From positions 2,046,001-2,110,000 of the forward strand of contig JAFBJZ010000107.1 of NCBI GenBank assembly GCA_016785225.1: a stretch of DNA of 64,000 bases, read 5' to 3'. Below the pieces are notes generated by a model, which saw nothing but the letters and a program-made list of their open reading frames with translations, was not told the origin of the DNA and made no database searches. Made by a program: the position numbers and the translations under genes. Origin of the DNA: Psettodes erumei (lineage: Eukaryota > Chordata > Actinopteri > Pleuronectiformes > Psettodidae). Shown piece after piece: positions 1 through 13,433 of the stretch (position 1 is the first letter of the stretch; each line of letters begins with the position of its first letter).

Positions 1-525
1 TCCTCAGCAGGGGGAGGGAGGAGGGCGCCCTGCTGCCGAGAGGAGAGCAGCAGATTCTGTCACCGACACCAGCCTTCCATCCCTTTAAAAACTAAATAAA
101 AACCTTACCCGGTCCCGTCTTCCAGCCCTGAGGTGACAACGCTGAGGTGTACCGACAGTCAGCCATTTCTCTCGCTAAACCTCCCCCCCCTCTTTCCCTC
201 TCTCACACACACACATACACACACATGTAACGGCGCAAAATAGCCCGAGCTGATGGAAACTCAGCCTGGTCAGAGGTTGAGCCAGGTACTCTATCAGATT
301 GGGCGCAGACTGCCTGCTCAGCGGTGCCCAGACTGACCCCGGCAGACTGCCAGTCTCCTTACCGCTCCGCTGCTCCGCCGCTCCACTGCCACCTCCCGCC
401 GTGACCCCTGACCCCTGCCCAGGAGACAGGCGCCACCGATGTGATGCAATTTCTCCCCGACATGGGCCAGTGGCCTCGGCTGCAATGCGACCCAGGGAAA
501 ATAAATATGGGTGTTTATTTGGTGA

Positions 526-558
<33 letters not shown>

Positions 559-3286
559 GCCCACAGGCTGGAGCCACCCGCAAGTTTCCCAAAAGTAGCT
601 TTGCACCAAAGCCATTTTTGTTCCACATCTTAACTCCAACAATATACAGTATCTAGGTGGAAATGAGCCACTCTGGTTCGGTACCACACAGCGCGCACCA
701 CCGGTACACTGTACCACTGTGACGCAGAGACTGCTTGCTGATTATCCTTTATATATATTTAATAGACAACAGATACATTTCCTGGGTAATTCGAGGCGAT
801 CCACCCTTGAGGGAAAAGGAAGCCCAGTAAGTGATATTGACTCCTGCAGCTCTGCTTGTCGAGCTTGCACCCGCCGAGGCGACTCAGCGTTCTCCAGCCG
901 TTCCCACTCGGTGCGTTCACAAAGGCTTTGGTACCAGGCGGCTCGCCCAGCTGTCAACCTACATCAACCTCCGAGGAACTGGAGAGGAACCATGCGTCGT
1001 GACCCGCCTTTGTTTCCACAGCCTCTGCACTCCCTCTCAGCGAGAACATCCACACCTCTCTGTGATCTAACGAGACCGGAGAGAGGCCTCAGACGGACGG
1101 GGCTCTCATTGAGGCCACAATGGTTTCAAGAGGGCTCAGGCACACTCAACGTCTCTGCTGAAACACGTGCTTCGCCTCCTCCTACAGCAATTTATTTGCT
1201 GTACCACCTTTTTTTTATTTTTAACAACAATGTCCTCTGAGGTCACGCGTCCCTCCCTGTAACAGCTAACCTCTGGCGCTGGACAACCGAGGCCGCCTTT
1301 CATCCCTCAGTTCCACTGCCATGACAAATCCACAGTGTGATAGATGATGAATCACCAGCGTTTATGTTTCTAAGAGCAAAGTTACAGGATATTGTCAGCA
1401 GCTACTTTTTATTGGGAACAAATAATACCCGGGCCGGCAGAGTTTGGAACCGCTCCCAACTCGGATCTCCCCTTTCTTTGGAATTGCTCATGTTTCAGAT
1501 TAGCGTTAGCGGTGAGGCGATGCACATCGGTCTCCCTGCATTTTCAACCCCGCGGCTGGCTTTACGCTTCTCCTGCTCCCCATTCCGTCTCCATCTCTGC
1601 CTTTCCCTCTCCAGCGTCTCGCTTCTCTTTCTTCTGATTTCCCACCCACGTATTTCCCTCTTTGACTCTTTGTCTATCCATCCTTCTCTGACCTCATCGC
1701 TTTTACAGTCAAGCGTAGAGGGGTCCAATCAACCATAGTGTTCAGATTAAATCACAAATTATTATAATTGGGAATAATGGTTTCCATGTCAGTTTCAGTT
1801 CAGCTCTGAATTGTTCTCATACATATCTGGAAGGGAGGGGGGTTGGACCCTCACAAGTCCGGCAGAGCCTCCAATTTTGACTGAATTTCCACGGCAATAA
1901 AACTCTTATCTGAATTTGAGCACCTGTCTCTTAAAAGTTTTACTGTCCAGTGTAAATTCGGTGCATTCTGCCTGCGCTTTCCACCCAAGAACAATAGATT
2001 ATGAGGACTGAAGTCAAACAGGAGTTCTCCAGAAACATAAACACTGTTTTCTAAAGTTGGACACTGTACAGCTGCCAAACTCTGTTGCAGCGCCTTTTAA
2101 AAGGGTGTTGTTTTTAGGGGCAGTGCCTGCCAGCATGAAGTCAGTTCGACTGATGCTACGTCGGTGGTGATGAAGAGAAGAGACGCGTATCCCTTAATAA
2201 AAGGGCATGTGTACAGGACATAATAGACTTCAAAAACCGCAAAGCCTTGCCACTCGTCCTCTTCATTACTGAGAAGCTCACTGTGCCTGGCTGAGCTTAT
2301 TTCTAGGGGCAGTAAAGCTCTCAGGCATGTGCGGGGCATGCAGTGCGACTTTGACAGCATAGTTAGGAGGTGCTGATGAAAGAGGAGAGGCTAGGAGCCC
2401 ACTGCCTCTCAAATTAGCCCCCGCAGCCCTCCAACCTGTCACATGGAGGCTTAGGCCCTTCACAGATTCTGTTGCACCGCACCGCCGGTGCGCGCACGCG
2501 GAGCTTTGCGTGCCCGCAAGTGCGCCTTCGTGTGTGGCGCACCGTGCATGGGGAGCACATGTGTTCGCTTATGAACGCACATACTGATATGTTTTTCCTG
2601 CTTAATGCAGACCAAAGCTGGTATCGGAGTAGAGCATCCTCCTCGTTGCTCATCGCAGATTTTTCTGGGACCCCCCACACTTCGAAAAACGGTCTCCAGC
2701 CTCCCAATTAGGTGACTTCTTTGAATTGACGCACATTCCCATCATTTCTTTGTCATCCCACATGGAATCAAAGATGGATACACTCCCCGCGCTTTGCTCG
2801 GCAAGTAATCGGGTTATTTTGTTCATCATCCAGTATCCCATTACAGCAAGAGCGCCGCTTTACCACGGAGAGCCAGACAGGCAGTCTGCCTTAATGAAAG
2901 AGAGAGCTCTCGGCTCTTCTCACCTTCTCTTATCTGCTCTGCCTGTACTCTCTTTGCAGATTCAGCCGTCGAGTCGTGTTTGTTTAGTGAGGTGGAGGGA
3001 CATCCATAACCGTAAAGCTGTCTCCGGCAGACAAGTTTTAATCGCCTTCTTTTTCACTCCTTGCACTGTTCTCTCCCACATTCTCTGGCTGTTTGTTCCA
3101 GAGAAGGTTCGACACCCAAAATCTGTGCGCAGCTTTTACAGAGGATCATGCGGTCTTGTCTTTACTATGAGCAGAAGGACGCAGGACACAATCTTAGGAT
3201 CCTCTCATGCCCCCGTCCAGGCAAAAAAAAAAAAAAACAGGAGAAAAACATTATATGCTATTATATACTTATATTATTCCTCTTAC
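1..3286. other. Non-coding; presumed trabd2a downstream intron
   Basis: No further trabd2a exon or other gene is recognisable on either strand apart from the GA repeat. The missing family segments (TTEDLIKHYNCGDL and the second GX2H region) are not encoded here. Confidence 0.6.
530..558. repeat. (GA)n microsatellite
   Basis: An uninterrupted GA/AG run in the non-coding region left of the trabd2a exons. It creates artificial RERERE and SLSLSL open frames. Confidence 0.95.
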
Positions 3287-6200
3287 CTGAGAGAAATTGA
3301 GACCATTAAGAGGGTGACACTGCTCCTCCACCCGCTCCACCGCCCCTGTCGTCTTCCCCATCCTCTCGGCCTCCTGAGCTAAGAACAAGTCCAGCACCGG
3401 CGTCCCCCTGGACCGGACGTCCCACTCCGTCAGCGAGTTGACCATCAGCATCACCCACACGGGCCTCTTCCGTTCCCAGTTCCCCGCAATGGCGTTGAAC
3501 AGGTAATCTGCGTACAGGCCGCGGCCACGCTGGTCGGCGGTCATCCAGTGCGGCATCATGTGTTTGACGTAGTCCAGGTGGCGTTTGAGGCGGCGGTACA
3601 AGTCCCGAGGCAGCAGCGTCTGCAGGTTCTCCCCGTGGGGCAGGAGCTGGCAGCTGGTCAGCTTGGAGATGGTCAAAGGGTCGGTCAGGTCGAGCTCAAA
3701 GAAAACATTGGGGCTGTGTTGGAACGCCTGCTTGGAGCTGTCGGGGATAAAGTCCCAGACCCGCGTGTAGGGAACGTGGATGGTGCCAAACAAGTAAGAG
3801 GGTGGATGAGGAGGGGCACGCTTCACTCTCCACAGGAAGGAGTTCATGTCACTTTGCTGCGGAGGCAGGAGAAGAGGCCAGAAAGTAAGAGATGAAGGTA
3901 AAGATTTTGAGAGCAAAAGGAAACAAAAATACCAGAACCGTCACGCCGGAGCAACTCAACTCGCCCTAAAACTAAGGCTGACACGTTTTTCCTCTATTGT
4001 GGTTTACTGGCTCGTAGGCTCGGGTCAACAAGTTAAAGATTGAAATACCATTTTGCGATGACGGCAGCTTGGGGCCGTGCTGCGAGTCCTTGCTGCTGCG
4101 GTGCAGGCAGGGAGTTTATAGAGGGGCCTTCTGGGCTGTAAACAGACCCCCGTGTATTGTTGAGGTGCATACCTCAGTTGCCAAAGCCTTCTTTCGGGCC
4201 TGGGAAGCATTTTGAAGGCTGCAGTGCAAATATACTGCACTGAGAGCTCATAAAAGCCAAACGCTGAAAGAAACCTGCTCTCTGTTCTGACCCCGCTGTG
4301 ATATTGTTCGTGCGTGTGTGTGTGCGCTCGCTGTTGTTTTTTTTTTTTTAGTTTTTTGTTGTTGTGTTTTTTTTTACACCAGGCAGGGAGATGTGGTGCT
4401 GACAGCCTTAAGTGCAGCGCTGTTTTTGTCCTGTATGGTTTATATTACAGGAAGTGTTTGTCTATTGTGGTTATCTTTATACGCAACAATGTCACAATGG
4501 AAATTAAATAATCACAGCCACTTTAAATGAGCGTACGGCCCCATTGCATTTAAAATATGTTTCTTGTTAAGTGCTCTGAAAAATGTGCCGTGCATGTGCT
4601 GCGACTTTGATGTTGGCATTATTCAAATATGAAGAAGGGGGGGGAAGAGAACTCGCTTTTATAAACAATATCAAACTTCTGGCTTCTGACACACAGTGTA
4701 ATCAGGCATTTGAGGGATGAAACCCATTACTGTAAAATAAAGTTATTCTTAGAAAATGTTTACTTCTAAAATTCAATCAAGATTTCCCTCAGCTGTGCTC
4801 CAGTTATACTGCGCACTGCCAACGCTGCCTTTGTCATATAAAACGTTTCAGCCAGCTGCCAAAAGTGAGAGAAGTCGTCTAGTGGGATGTTCCGTTATCT
4901 TCATAATTAACTGCAATGAATGTACAGTGATTTCTGGCACGGGCTCCCCCCAGACCAAATAAATCCGGAGTGCTACGTTTGATTCCAGAGCAGCGTTGAG
5001 CCCTCGCAGATAGGCCGACGCTGAAACGCCTCGAACGTTTAAACAGTTTGTTTCTACGTCTCTAATTCAATTTTCACGTTGGCGGGGTCCGGCCCGACGA
5101 CAGCTGCAGGCTAAGCGGGAAAAGTTTGGACGGCGGTCGGTGCATTAGTGCGATCTCCATCGTATTTTCTGAGGCACGGCAACTTAAAGAGCATTCATTT
5201 CATATTACTATTATTTTTCTTTTCTCTTTGGTGTGTTTATGTTTCTCTCATTTGATAGTTCCTTTCACCAGCAAACGTCCGCTCAGGCCTGCCCTCAAAA
5301 TGAAGACTTCTCGACCTGGGAATGTGGTCGGAGTCAAAAGTTGCGTGGTCTTTTTTTTCTGCAGAGCTTCGACTTCTTTTTCTTTTCTTTTTATGGGGGA
5401 AATTACTCTTAACAGAAAACAGAGACCACTGTACTGACGCATTACAAATCACATGAAGCGAGGGAGCACGGAGCCCTCTGTGATCTCGGACACCAGATCC
5501 CTTGCCCGCATTAGGACGTAACGCAGCTCATGAAACAAAAGGTCTGTGATCTCCAAACGACTCCTCCACGACAACCTCTGCCCGAAGTGTCCTTTTAAGA
5601 ACTACCCTGCTGTGCAGGTCATATATTTTTATTTTGTCATGATCTCCCCCTCCTCCAGAAGGTTGGTGTGTGTTGGACGTGATGTTTGCAGCCATGATTT
5701 TAATTAACTTCCCCCCACATCGCGTGAGTTCACAGTGGGCGGCAGACACGTTATAATTGCGCTGGAGGAGGATGGCTGTCTGACGGCTCAACCCGCAGCC
5801 GTAATTTCACCAATATGCCCCGGTAAGTGTTTTAATAGGCCGTGTGTTGCGCCGAAACACGATCGCTTCTGAAAGGTCAAAAACGCTTTGGGTTGGGGTT
5901 TTTTTTCCAAATGGAGGCAAGTTACCCCTGGGTGTTCCCCACTTGCGTTTGTCACATAAACAGCCGTAAAGTTGGCGAGCGGTGACGATTACTTTTGGCA
6001 AACATCTTTGATTTCTGGGGCCCGGGTCTCTCTTCATGCAAGCTGTGGCTGCAGATTTTCTGAGGGAGTACATAAATAGGCTCCCCTGACCCCTCACATG
6101 TTTTTAGATAGTTAGCAAGGTGTCATATTAAACATTATTAATTATTATTATTAGTAGTATTACTATTATTATTATTAGTAGTATTATTATTATTATTATA

Positions 6201-6755
6201 TAGAACATGTACATTCACTATTTTATTCCAGCTTTTATTTTTAACATCCTTTCATCTCATCACTTTATTCGCTAACAATAATGGGCATTCAGATATTTAA
6301 AGGGTCGTCACCTTTGACCTTATAACTTCTTCAGGTACTTTCCTGATCGTACGTCCTGTCCTGGTGTCCTCGCACCAAAATTCCGAACGTGTTCCTGCCC
6401 GTAGTTTAATTTCATATTCTCATTTCTCAGAAGGTGTCTAAGTGACAGACCACTTCTGACAAGTGTCACTTTTCCTTTCTCACCTCTGCAGGCTGAGTAA
6501 CAGACTGTCATATGGAGTCTGGTCTTCTCAAATGTCGCTTCGTGGGCGAATGTGTGCTTGTATATATATCTTTGTATATAAGTGTGTGTATCAGGGAGGA
6601 TAATGTCCTGGACTTGATAAAGTGTCTCCAATAAGACTCACCGACTTTGGCGCGTCGCACTGCCTCGGTCTGTCCGGTCGCTCTGCGCCCCAGGGTGCCA
6701 CAGTGTGCAGGAGAGCGCTCAGGAAGACCCAGCTGAATCCCGGCAGACAGACCAT
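3287..6755 (-). CDS. trabd2a: TIKI-type Wnt metalloprotease, 5' portion (two exons)
   Basis: Coding exons are 6755-6642 (start ATG and signal peptide, 38 codons) and 3856-3287 (190 codons), joined in phase 0; both have consensus GT-AG sites. TIKI proteins are membrane-anchored metalloproteases that clip the N-terminus of Wnt ligands and so antagonise Wnt signalling. Exon 1 encodes a hydrophobic signal sequence beginning MVCLPGFSWVFLSALL and ends in QCDAPKS. Exon 2 carries the first GX2H metal-binding motif in FGTIHVPYTRVW, then ELDLTDP, GLYADYLFNAIAGNWERKR and HPLNGLNFSQ, all hallmarks of the family. The second GX2H motif, C-terminal domain and membrane anchor must lie left of the window, since nothing matching occurs in 1-3286. 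Short stretches such as LTSCQ, PRDLY and LAQEAER resemble TRABD2A (TIKI1) more than TRABD2B, but CQLLPHGENL looks like TIKI2, so the paralogue call is moderate. The 6755 ATG is chosen because the upstream in-frame codon at 6776 is GTG. Confidence 0.88.
6130..6200. repeat. ATT/TAT-rich trinucleotide repeat
   Basis: Imperfect ATT/TAT repeats with interspersed AGT units, within trabd2a intron 1 (3857-6641). Confidence 0.8.
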
Positions 6756-7194
6756 CGTGTCGAGGTGACCGGACACTTGTGATAGTCAGCTCCCCAAAAG
6801 ACTTTCTTTCTCTCTCTCGCTCTCTCTCTCTCTCTAGCTCTCTCTCCTTCCTGTACGCTCTTCTTCTCGCTGCCCCTTTTCCCCGATTTCCCTTGAAATG
6901 AGAGATAAAACGGTTACCGGTGGCCCCTGGACTCACATGTGCCGCTCGGCTGGAGGACCATTCCGCCCCTTCGCCATTCCCGACGCTCTCGCCACTTCTC
7001 GGTTCGGCTGTTTCTCAAACCCTCCCTGTCTGCCTTTTAAACTCGGCGCAGTCCTGAAGTCCTGAAGCTGAAAACTCTTTGGAGAGTTTTCCGCGGTGCG
7101 CTCCGCGAGTTTGGAGCGCCTTGACTCGGAGAGAGGGAGGTGGGACGATTTGAGTACCCCCCCCTCCCATCCCACCCCACCCTACCCCAATGCG

Positions 7195-7196
<2 letters not shown>

Positions 7197-7227
<31 letters not shown>
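7197..7227. repeat. (CA)n microsatellite upstream of trabd2a
   Basis: About 15 CA units immediately next to TTATAAG (7227-7233). It lies upstream of the trabd2a start on the minus strand and may sit in the promoter. Confidence 0.95.
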
Positions 7228-7229
<2 letters not shown>

Positions 7230-7234
7230 ATAAG
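7228..7234 (-). promoter_or_regulatory. Possible TATA-like element of trabd2a
   Basis: Minus-strand CTTATAAG about 475 nt upstream of the start ATG. No other core promoter signal stands out, so the assignment is weak. Confidence 0.2.
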
Positions 7235-8991
7235 AGGAGGGAGCACAGGTTCAGAGAGGGATGACAGGTTTGCGTGAGTAAAGTCCCACAAGACAGAACC
7301 AAAAAGAGTGGTGATTGAACGCTCTCATAATGTTCTTATAACATCCCGTACTGTGAGTTTGGACGTTACCTCACTCTCGTTTTCTTATATCAGTGTGAGA
7401 CCGAGAATACGTATGCGCTAAAATGTCTGTTATGCTCAAAAGTGAGCTTATATGTTTGCTAACTGATCTCCCCTGCACGTTTTTAATTAGTCTCTAATGT
7501 AAATCACTGTCTGAAGCGTCTGAGGCTTTTAACTGCATGTGCAGTTGCTCCAAAGAGGGAAGTCTGGATTACTTGTTGATAATTCACATATGTGCCATGG
7601 TATGCGTGTGATGGTTCTAAAACATGCAGCGCAGGGTTTCCTGTTCTCCTTCTTTGACGGGAAACTGTCCCCATGCGGAGCCTGAGGGGGCAGGTGGCAC
7701 GCACGGCGCCGGCAGGTCAGAGTTTTGTTTTGTTTGGGTTTTCAGCGGAGTCATTCCAAAGATGTAAATGAACAATTTTTCAAATGGTGTCATGTGCTTC
7801 CCCCACAGCAGGGTTGCATTTGTCTCTGTCCTTCTCTGTTTGACAACCCCGCGGCAGTGCAGTGAGCGCACTGTATGAGGTTCATGTCGTGGCATCGAGC
7901 TTCAGACGCTATATGCATGATTAATGGTCACAAATAAACAAGCCCGAGTAGGAAGATAACTGTGAGAGGTGATTTTATTTATTTTCAGCCCGGGCGCTCT
8001 TCTCAAAGATGGATTGGTCATGATGCGGAACGGCCCATGTATAAACGCGAATAAACGCTCGTGATGAGAGGACGTGGCCCCTCTCCGCGCCGCCACTCCG
8101 CCATGACCTCAGTTGTTGTCCAAGTGGCAGTGTGACGGAGTCAAGTAGTGGGAAATTTATCGTGGTGACCCCTCAAACAAGTGGCACCGGGCCCCTCCCT
8201 GTAGGCCAGTGGATAACAGTCCTGGGACAAGCAACTCTTTGTCCTCCGCCGTGTTCTCCCCTCCTCTCCACTCCTCTTCTCACCACTCGCCGCTCACTTC
8301 TGTTACTGGGCAGCTCTGTTCGTGGCCGACCGTCCCCGCGCGCTCATTTTCTCCCTCAGATGGGGCAGATTGGGCGTGTGCGTCGACCGTCTTTGATCAG
8401 CTTGTCCACTAACACAGTTTCACGTTGTAAAACTCTCACACCTCTGCCCTCTGACCCTTGCCTCTGTCTGCTTTCGCTGGGCGCCATTCCTCAAGATGTG
8501 ATCATCGGGAGGGCCGAGACGTCAGTCTGTCTTTGTTTTACGCATTTGAACAGTTTGCCTGCTGGAGTGCAGGCTCAGATGCTTTTGGATGCATAGAGGC
8601 AGCGTATAAAGGAATAACACAATAGAACCATGTTGATCTAATCTAATCTTTTTATCCTTGCTGCTCTGTTTCTCCCCTTTGTGGCTCTTGCTCTGAGACA
8701 GGTGTGGGATTTCAGTTAGCGGTTTCATCTGCTCTAATATGGCCACCTGTGGACTCGGGTACCTGCTTTAACCACACCTTGCAGAGGGCTTCTCTTTGAA
8801 GGAGCTTTTCACATTCTTGGCCGGTAAGACGCGGGCTTATGAGCGGCTGGCTGCAGGAGATTCCTGGACGGGGGCCAGCACTTACAGCATAGCGCACATA
8901 TAGCTGGGGACGAAAGAAGACTTTAAAGTTAATGTTCTGTGAGGAGACCACAGAAACGCTCACTTACTAAATGCACATCTGGGGAGGCGTT

Positions 8992-9017
8992 AGAGAGAGA
9001 GAGAGAGAGAGAGAGAG
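8992..9017. repeat. (GA)n microsatellite
   Basis: A pure AG/GA run in the intergenic interval. Confidence 0.95.
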
Positions 9018-12006
9018 GCAGTGGGTTGGGAGCAAAATTCATTTTTGAAATGTTAAACAAAGTATATCTGCAGAAAAACGCTGCCGTCAGGGTTTTCACC
9101 CACTTTCATTGATTTTTTATTTTTTATTTATTTTTGGAATGTGCCCATTATACACAGTGCATCCCCCACACAGACAGACAGACAAAAAGCACACAGGGGA
9201 GGGAGGGAATGGGAAACGGAGAGAGTGAAGAGACCTTGTTAATGTCTGTGGCCCTGCAGCTCTAAGGATCCTGTGTCTACTTGTCCTTGTGGCTCCACGG
9301 CTGCTTGTCTGTCTGATGTTGTGCAGAAATCCTGCCGCAAAAACCCCAGCATTAACTCACCGCCTCTGCCCCGGCACCATTACTTGTGTACTGGTATGTA
9401 ATGACAGAGGTACTACTTCTATTACAACTACTACACCACATGAAAAGGAAATATTCTCATACATCCACCGGTGCTGCAGTCATTCCAGGGAGAAGTGGTA
9501 ACCGGGGCCGGGAATACAATACGTGTGTTTGTTTATAATGTACACAGGGACCCCTAGTGGTGTGACGAAGAATGAGGATTATGCACAGTGTGCGCAAAGG
9601 TAAGAGGGACGGAGAGGGACGGTCGACCTGAGGGCAGACAGATAGTTGCTTCAAAGAAAATGTGGGTTTGATGGATACGAGGGAGTGGCTCGTCGCTTCA
9701 GGCCGCCATACTTCACCGCCTGACTGTCAGATCGACTGCGAAGGCCACACTGAACGCTGTCTCTCTCTCTGTCTGTTGTCTCTGCTCTCAGCTGGACTAC
9801 GCACACACACTCCCCCCACTATCTCCACCCGTCTCCTGCGCGGGCTCCAATATCCTCTGTCCCGCTTTGAAGATATCGAGGAAAAATATTGACTGAGTCT
9901 CTGGTGAAATGTTATTGTGGTTTCCCTTTCCGGATGTCCTGGGAAAAGAGGAGGTAAAAGGAAATTGTGGGAAGCGGTGGGGCGGGAGGTGAATAATGTT
10001 AGGAGGTGGAATATGTCAAAGAACGCCGGAGGGGGGGTCCAGAATGAGTTGAAGCCCGGTCACACGTGACAGCCAGAGACACCGATGCTTGGCGTTTGTG
10101 GAAATGCACACGCTGATTTTCCCGGTGTTTACCGACAACAGGTCCATTGCATTAAGTTGTTTTCTCCCTGGCATCTGCGGTGACGTCCCCTGTGGCTTGC
10201 CCACACATGCACAGCGGACGGCTATCTGTCCTATCTTCATCTTCCAGAGTGAGCAAAGAGCAGGTGGGAGGAAGATGAGGGGGAGAGATAAAGTGACAGG
10301 AATCGCAGTCGGGGTTGTTTCTCTGGAAGCAGTGTGTCATGTGGAGTTTTTTCATCTGTCTCTGTTTTGGAGGGGAAGTAAGGGGAAGAGGAGCGATGAA
10401 TCTGAGCCGAAGTGATTACTACTTGCAGGGAGGGCTGAAAGTCACTCAGCTGAGTCAGATCGGAGGCACTTTGTCATTTTAGAAAGGGGAATTCAAGGAG
10501 TTAAACGGCCTCAGAGGACATCCAGCAAACGGGTACAGCTTTCTCTGTCGCAGCAATGATGACGCTATAATCCCAGATTTCCCAATCGTGTCCCCAATGT
10601 CCTGTTATTGTAACAACAGGTGCGTGATCCCACTGTTTACTCCAGCAGTCATGTGTAGGCCCACAAGGATTAATGTGTGTCAGTAGACATGGAAAGATGA
10701 CAAAATTAAAGGAACAGTCCAACATTTTCCTAATTTTATGCCAGCCACCTGTTGATGCTTTTCCATTTAAAATAAGGGATGTCCAGTCACAAACACAACA
10801 CAAGCATTGTTGAGATGGCCGCCATCCTGAGACGTTGGTCAAACAACGGCTTTTTGATCATAATGTTTATTTTTGCACAAACACACACATACTTGCAGGT
10901 TTTCCTCACAGGCAGGCATATATTTTATTTGTTTCCTCAGGCCTATAATGCTCTAACATCAAAGGCTGGGCTGGCAGAGTCATCCCATGATGCTCTGTGC
11001 TCTCTCCTACTGGTCATTGGCATTGTGAGTAATTGTATTATCCATATGCCCCCACCACCACCACTCCCCATTCTCTTCGCTCTAATTCTGCCCCATTTAC
11101 CCATGAGAGCCCAAAGCAGGGGAGGTGGAGGAGTGAAAAGGCTCCTCCTGCTGTGAAGCAGATCTACCTTTTGGTCGCTCCAATGGTATAAGAATAAGAT
11201 ATGGAGGAATAATTATGTTTCCCCTCTTGTCATTTCAGCAACCATAGTGGCACTGCTGCAGATCTCAGCACTGGACAATAGATGTATTCATATCATAATA
11301 TTATGGAAATAGATATATGGCTAATGTTAATACTGTTGATGTTCATTGTCAATGTCCTGTTTGTGGTCTATCCCAGCAGGGGTTCAACAGAGGCTGCCAG
11401 TGCCAAATAAGGTCTTTTGCGCTGACTGGGGTGCGCAGCATAAACAGCATGTGTTATGATACCATTAAATGGAAGCCTCTGGTCTGCACTGGTGTGCAGG
11501 AACCACACATGAATTCCAGCCTGAAGGATCAGATGAGCTCCTCTTTAAGTCGGCAAAAATCGGGATTTGGACTTGACCTTCCTTTGAAGACGGTCATCTG
11601 CTCTAATGAGGTTCTTTGAAGATTATCTTATTGTCCGAGGGGCTTTTATGCCACATGCATAGCAAAGTCGCGGCATCAAAGCTCGCCTCGGTAAAAAGAT
11701 ATCATGCTCGAAGATCAACAGAGATGGGGAAGCATTGCTTTAACCGCTGTCTGGCCACACTGTTTTCCTACACGGTTCTCTTCCTTGCTTCTGTAATGTG
11801 AGTTTGTGGGGCTGACTGGAGAAAGCAAAGCCCGGACTCGTGTCTGAGTCAGCACAGTCTCCTTTGCCTTGGATTTGGAGAATCCAGGATGGTGGCGGTG
11901 AAACTTTGATGACATTTATCCGAGGATTATTGGCTGCACTGTATGCCGTGCAAATCTCTGGTGGTGGTATGGCACCTCAGCTACTGGAGCCTATGTTGGA
12001 TATAAC

Positions 12007-12038
12007 CGTGTTTGACTCGGTTTGACTCGGTTTGACTC
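12007..12038. repeat. Three-copy 10-bp tandem repeat
   Basis: TTTGACTCGG is repeated head to tail, with the third copy ending TTTGACTCCA. A minor intergenic repeat with no associated gene. Confidence 0.8.
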
Positions 12039-12197
12039 CAGCAAAAGGCCCGTGGTTAAAATTCACATTAATAGGCCCAGGAGGGGCAAACATGTTGACT
12101 CAGCCGTCCTCTCAGAGAAGACAGTTTGATGCCTTCGATCTCTGCGTTTGACATAACTGGACTTTGAGCAGTGAGGTCAGGACCAGCATAAGGCCAC

Positions 12198-12217
12198 GAG
12201 AGAGAGAGAGAGAGAGA
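12198..12217. repeat. (GA)n microsatellite
   Basis: A short pure GA run in intergenic sequence. Confidence 0.9.
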
Positions 12218-12824
12218 AAGGGGAAGAATGGCGCATAAGCCTCTTTTCCAATATGGGCGTAATGTTGTTTCGGTAACAGAATATGACATTACATGCTTCC
12301 TCTCCATCATCTGCTCTTTTCTGAGTCTCCGCGTCTTTTTTTCCCCCCCTCACATCTCCTTTGGTCCCCGACTCTGTTTATTTTCAACATCAGTGCGCGG
12401 TTCTGTAACACTTGGCTGGTCTGCCCCCACAAAACCCGAGGACTGAAGTTCACGTGTCACATGTGGATATACATTCATCTAAATATGAGACATGGAGGGG
12501 GACGGGGGAGACACGGCGAGCGGGGAGAAGAGGAAAATTAAAAGAAACGCAAAAGGTGGTGATGGAAAGCACTTGACGTGAAGAGACGCAGGGATGTCAG
12601 ACAAGGAGATGATTAGGTCTGATTGATGACTGTGTATTGATAGAACGCAGACGTGATTTATTGCTTTAAAGGGCGTTTTTTAAAAGTGTCTACAATTAAT
12701 GGTTTGTGGACAGAGGGCAGAGGAGGAGGAGGTAGAAGCTTTCAAGATCTGTCTCCGTAATAACAACCTGGCCGTGGAGTCTGATAAACACAGAGGAACA
12801 GGCCCGCATCGACATCGATGTGCA

Positions 12825-13000
12825 CGCACGCACGCACACACGCACGCACACACACTCCATACTTCTCTGGGCATCGTTCCTACAGCTACTCTTCACTCAC
12901 ACATAGAGCTGTTCTCGTGCTTGACAGGGAGCAGAGGAGCTGTCAACAGGCGCAGAGCTTGTCAAGAAGCAGGCTGCGCTACCACAGGCACACGCTTGTG

Positions 13001-13031
<31 letters not shown>
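12825..13031. repeat. (CA)n/(CACG)n microsatellite cluster
   Basis: Interrupted CACG/CACA repeats at about 12825-12853 and a purer CA run at about 13005-13031, separated by unique sequence. Open frames rich in His/Thr or Cys/Val here are artefacts of the repeat. Confidence 0.9.
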
Positions 13032-13040
<9 letters not shown>

Positions 13041-13415
13041 GATATAAACAAAGATCCATACATGCACATGCAGTTGAAACATGTCAAACAGCGTGGCTTC
13101 TACGACAAAATACACACAAGCGCAGTCGGTCGAGTGGCGTGCGTCGAACAGCGCGACCCTTATGAGTGAATACACAAACACACACACGCGGAGACAAATA
13201 CACAAACAGTCCTCCAGGAAAGGTCTGAGAGGTAATTTTCTGCCTCTTCAGCTGATCCTGAACATGTGTCGAGGTTATACTGTAATCGACTGTAAGAGGC
13301 TGAGAAAGGAAAATACACCAACCTCGCCACCCCTTTCATTTCTACATTTATTTATGGTCTAGCCTGAAGCTCTGTTTGGGCTGCCACGAGACATGTGGGT
13401 GTTGTGCTGCCACAC

Positions 13416-13433
13416 GTGTGTGTGTGTGTGTGT
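13416..13433. repeat. (GT)n microsatellite
   Basis: A short pure GT run in intergenic sequence. Confidence 0.9.

Noticed and set aside
175..717. 180-residue minus-strand frame
   Set aside because: Built on the GA microsatellite (Ser-Leu repeats), with no recognisable domain or splice context.
12699..13205. Frames of 100-156 residues rich in His/Thr or Cys/Val
   Set aside because: Translations of CA/CG repeats.
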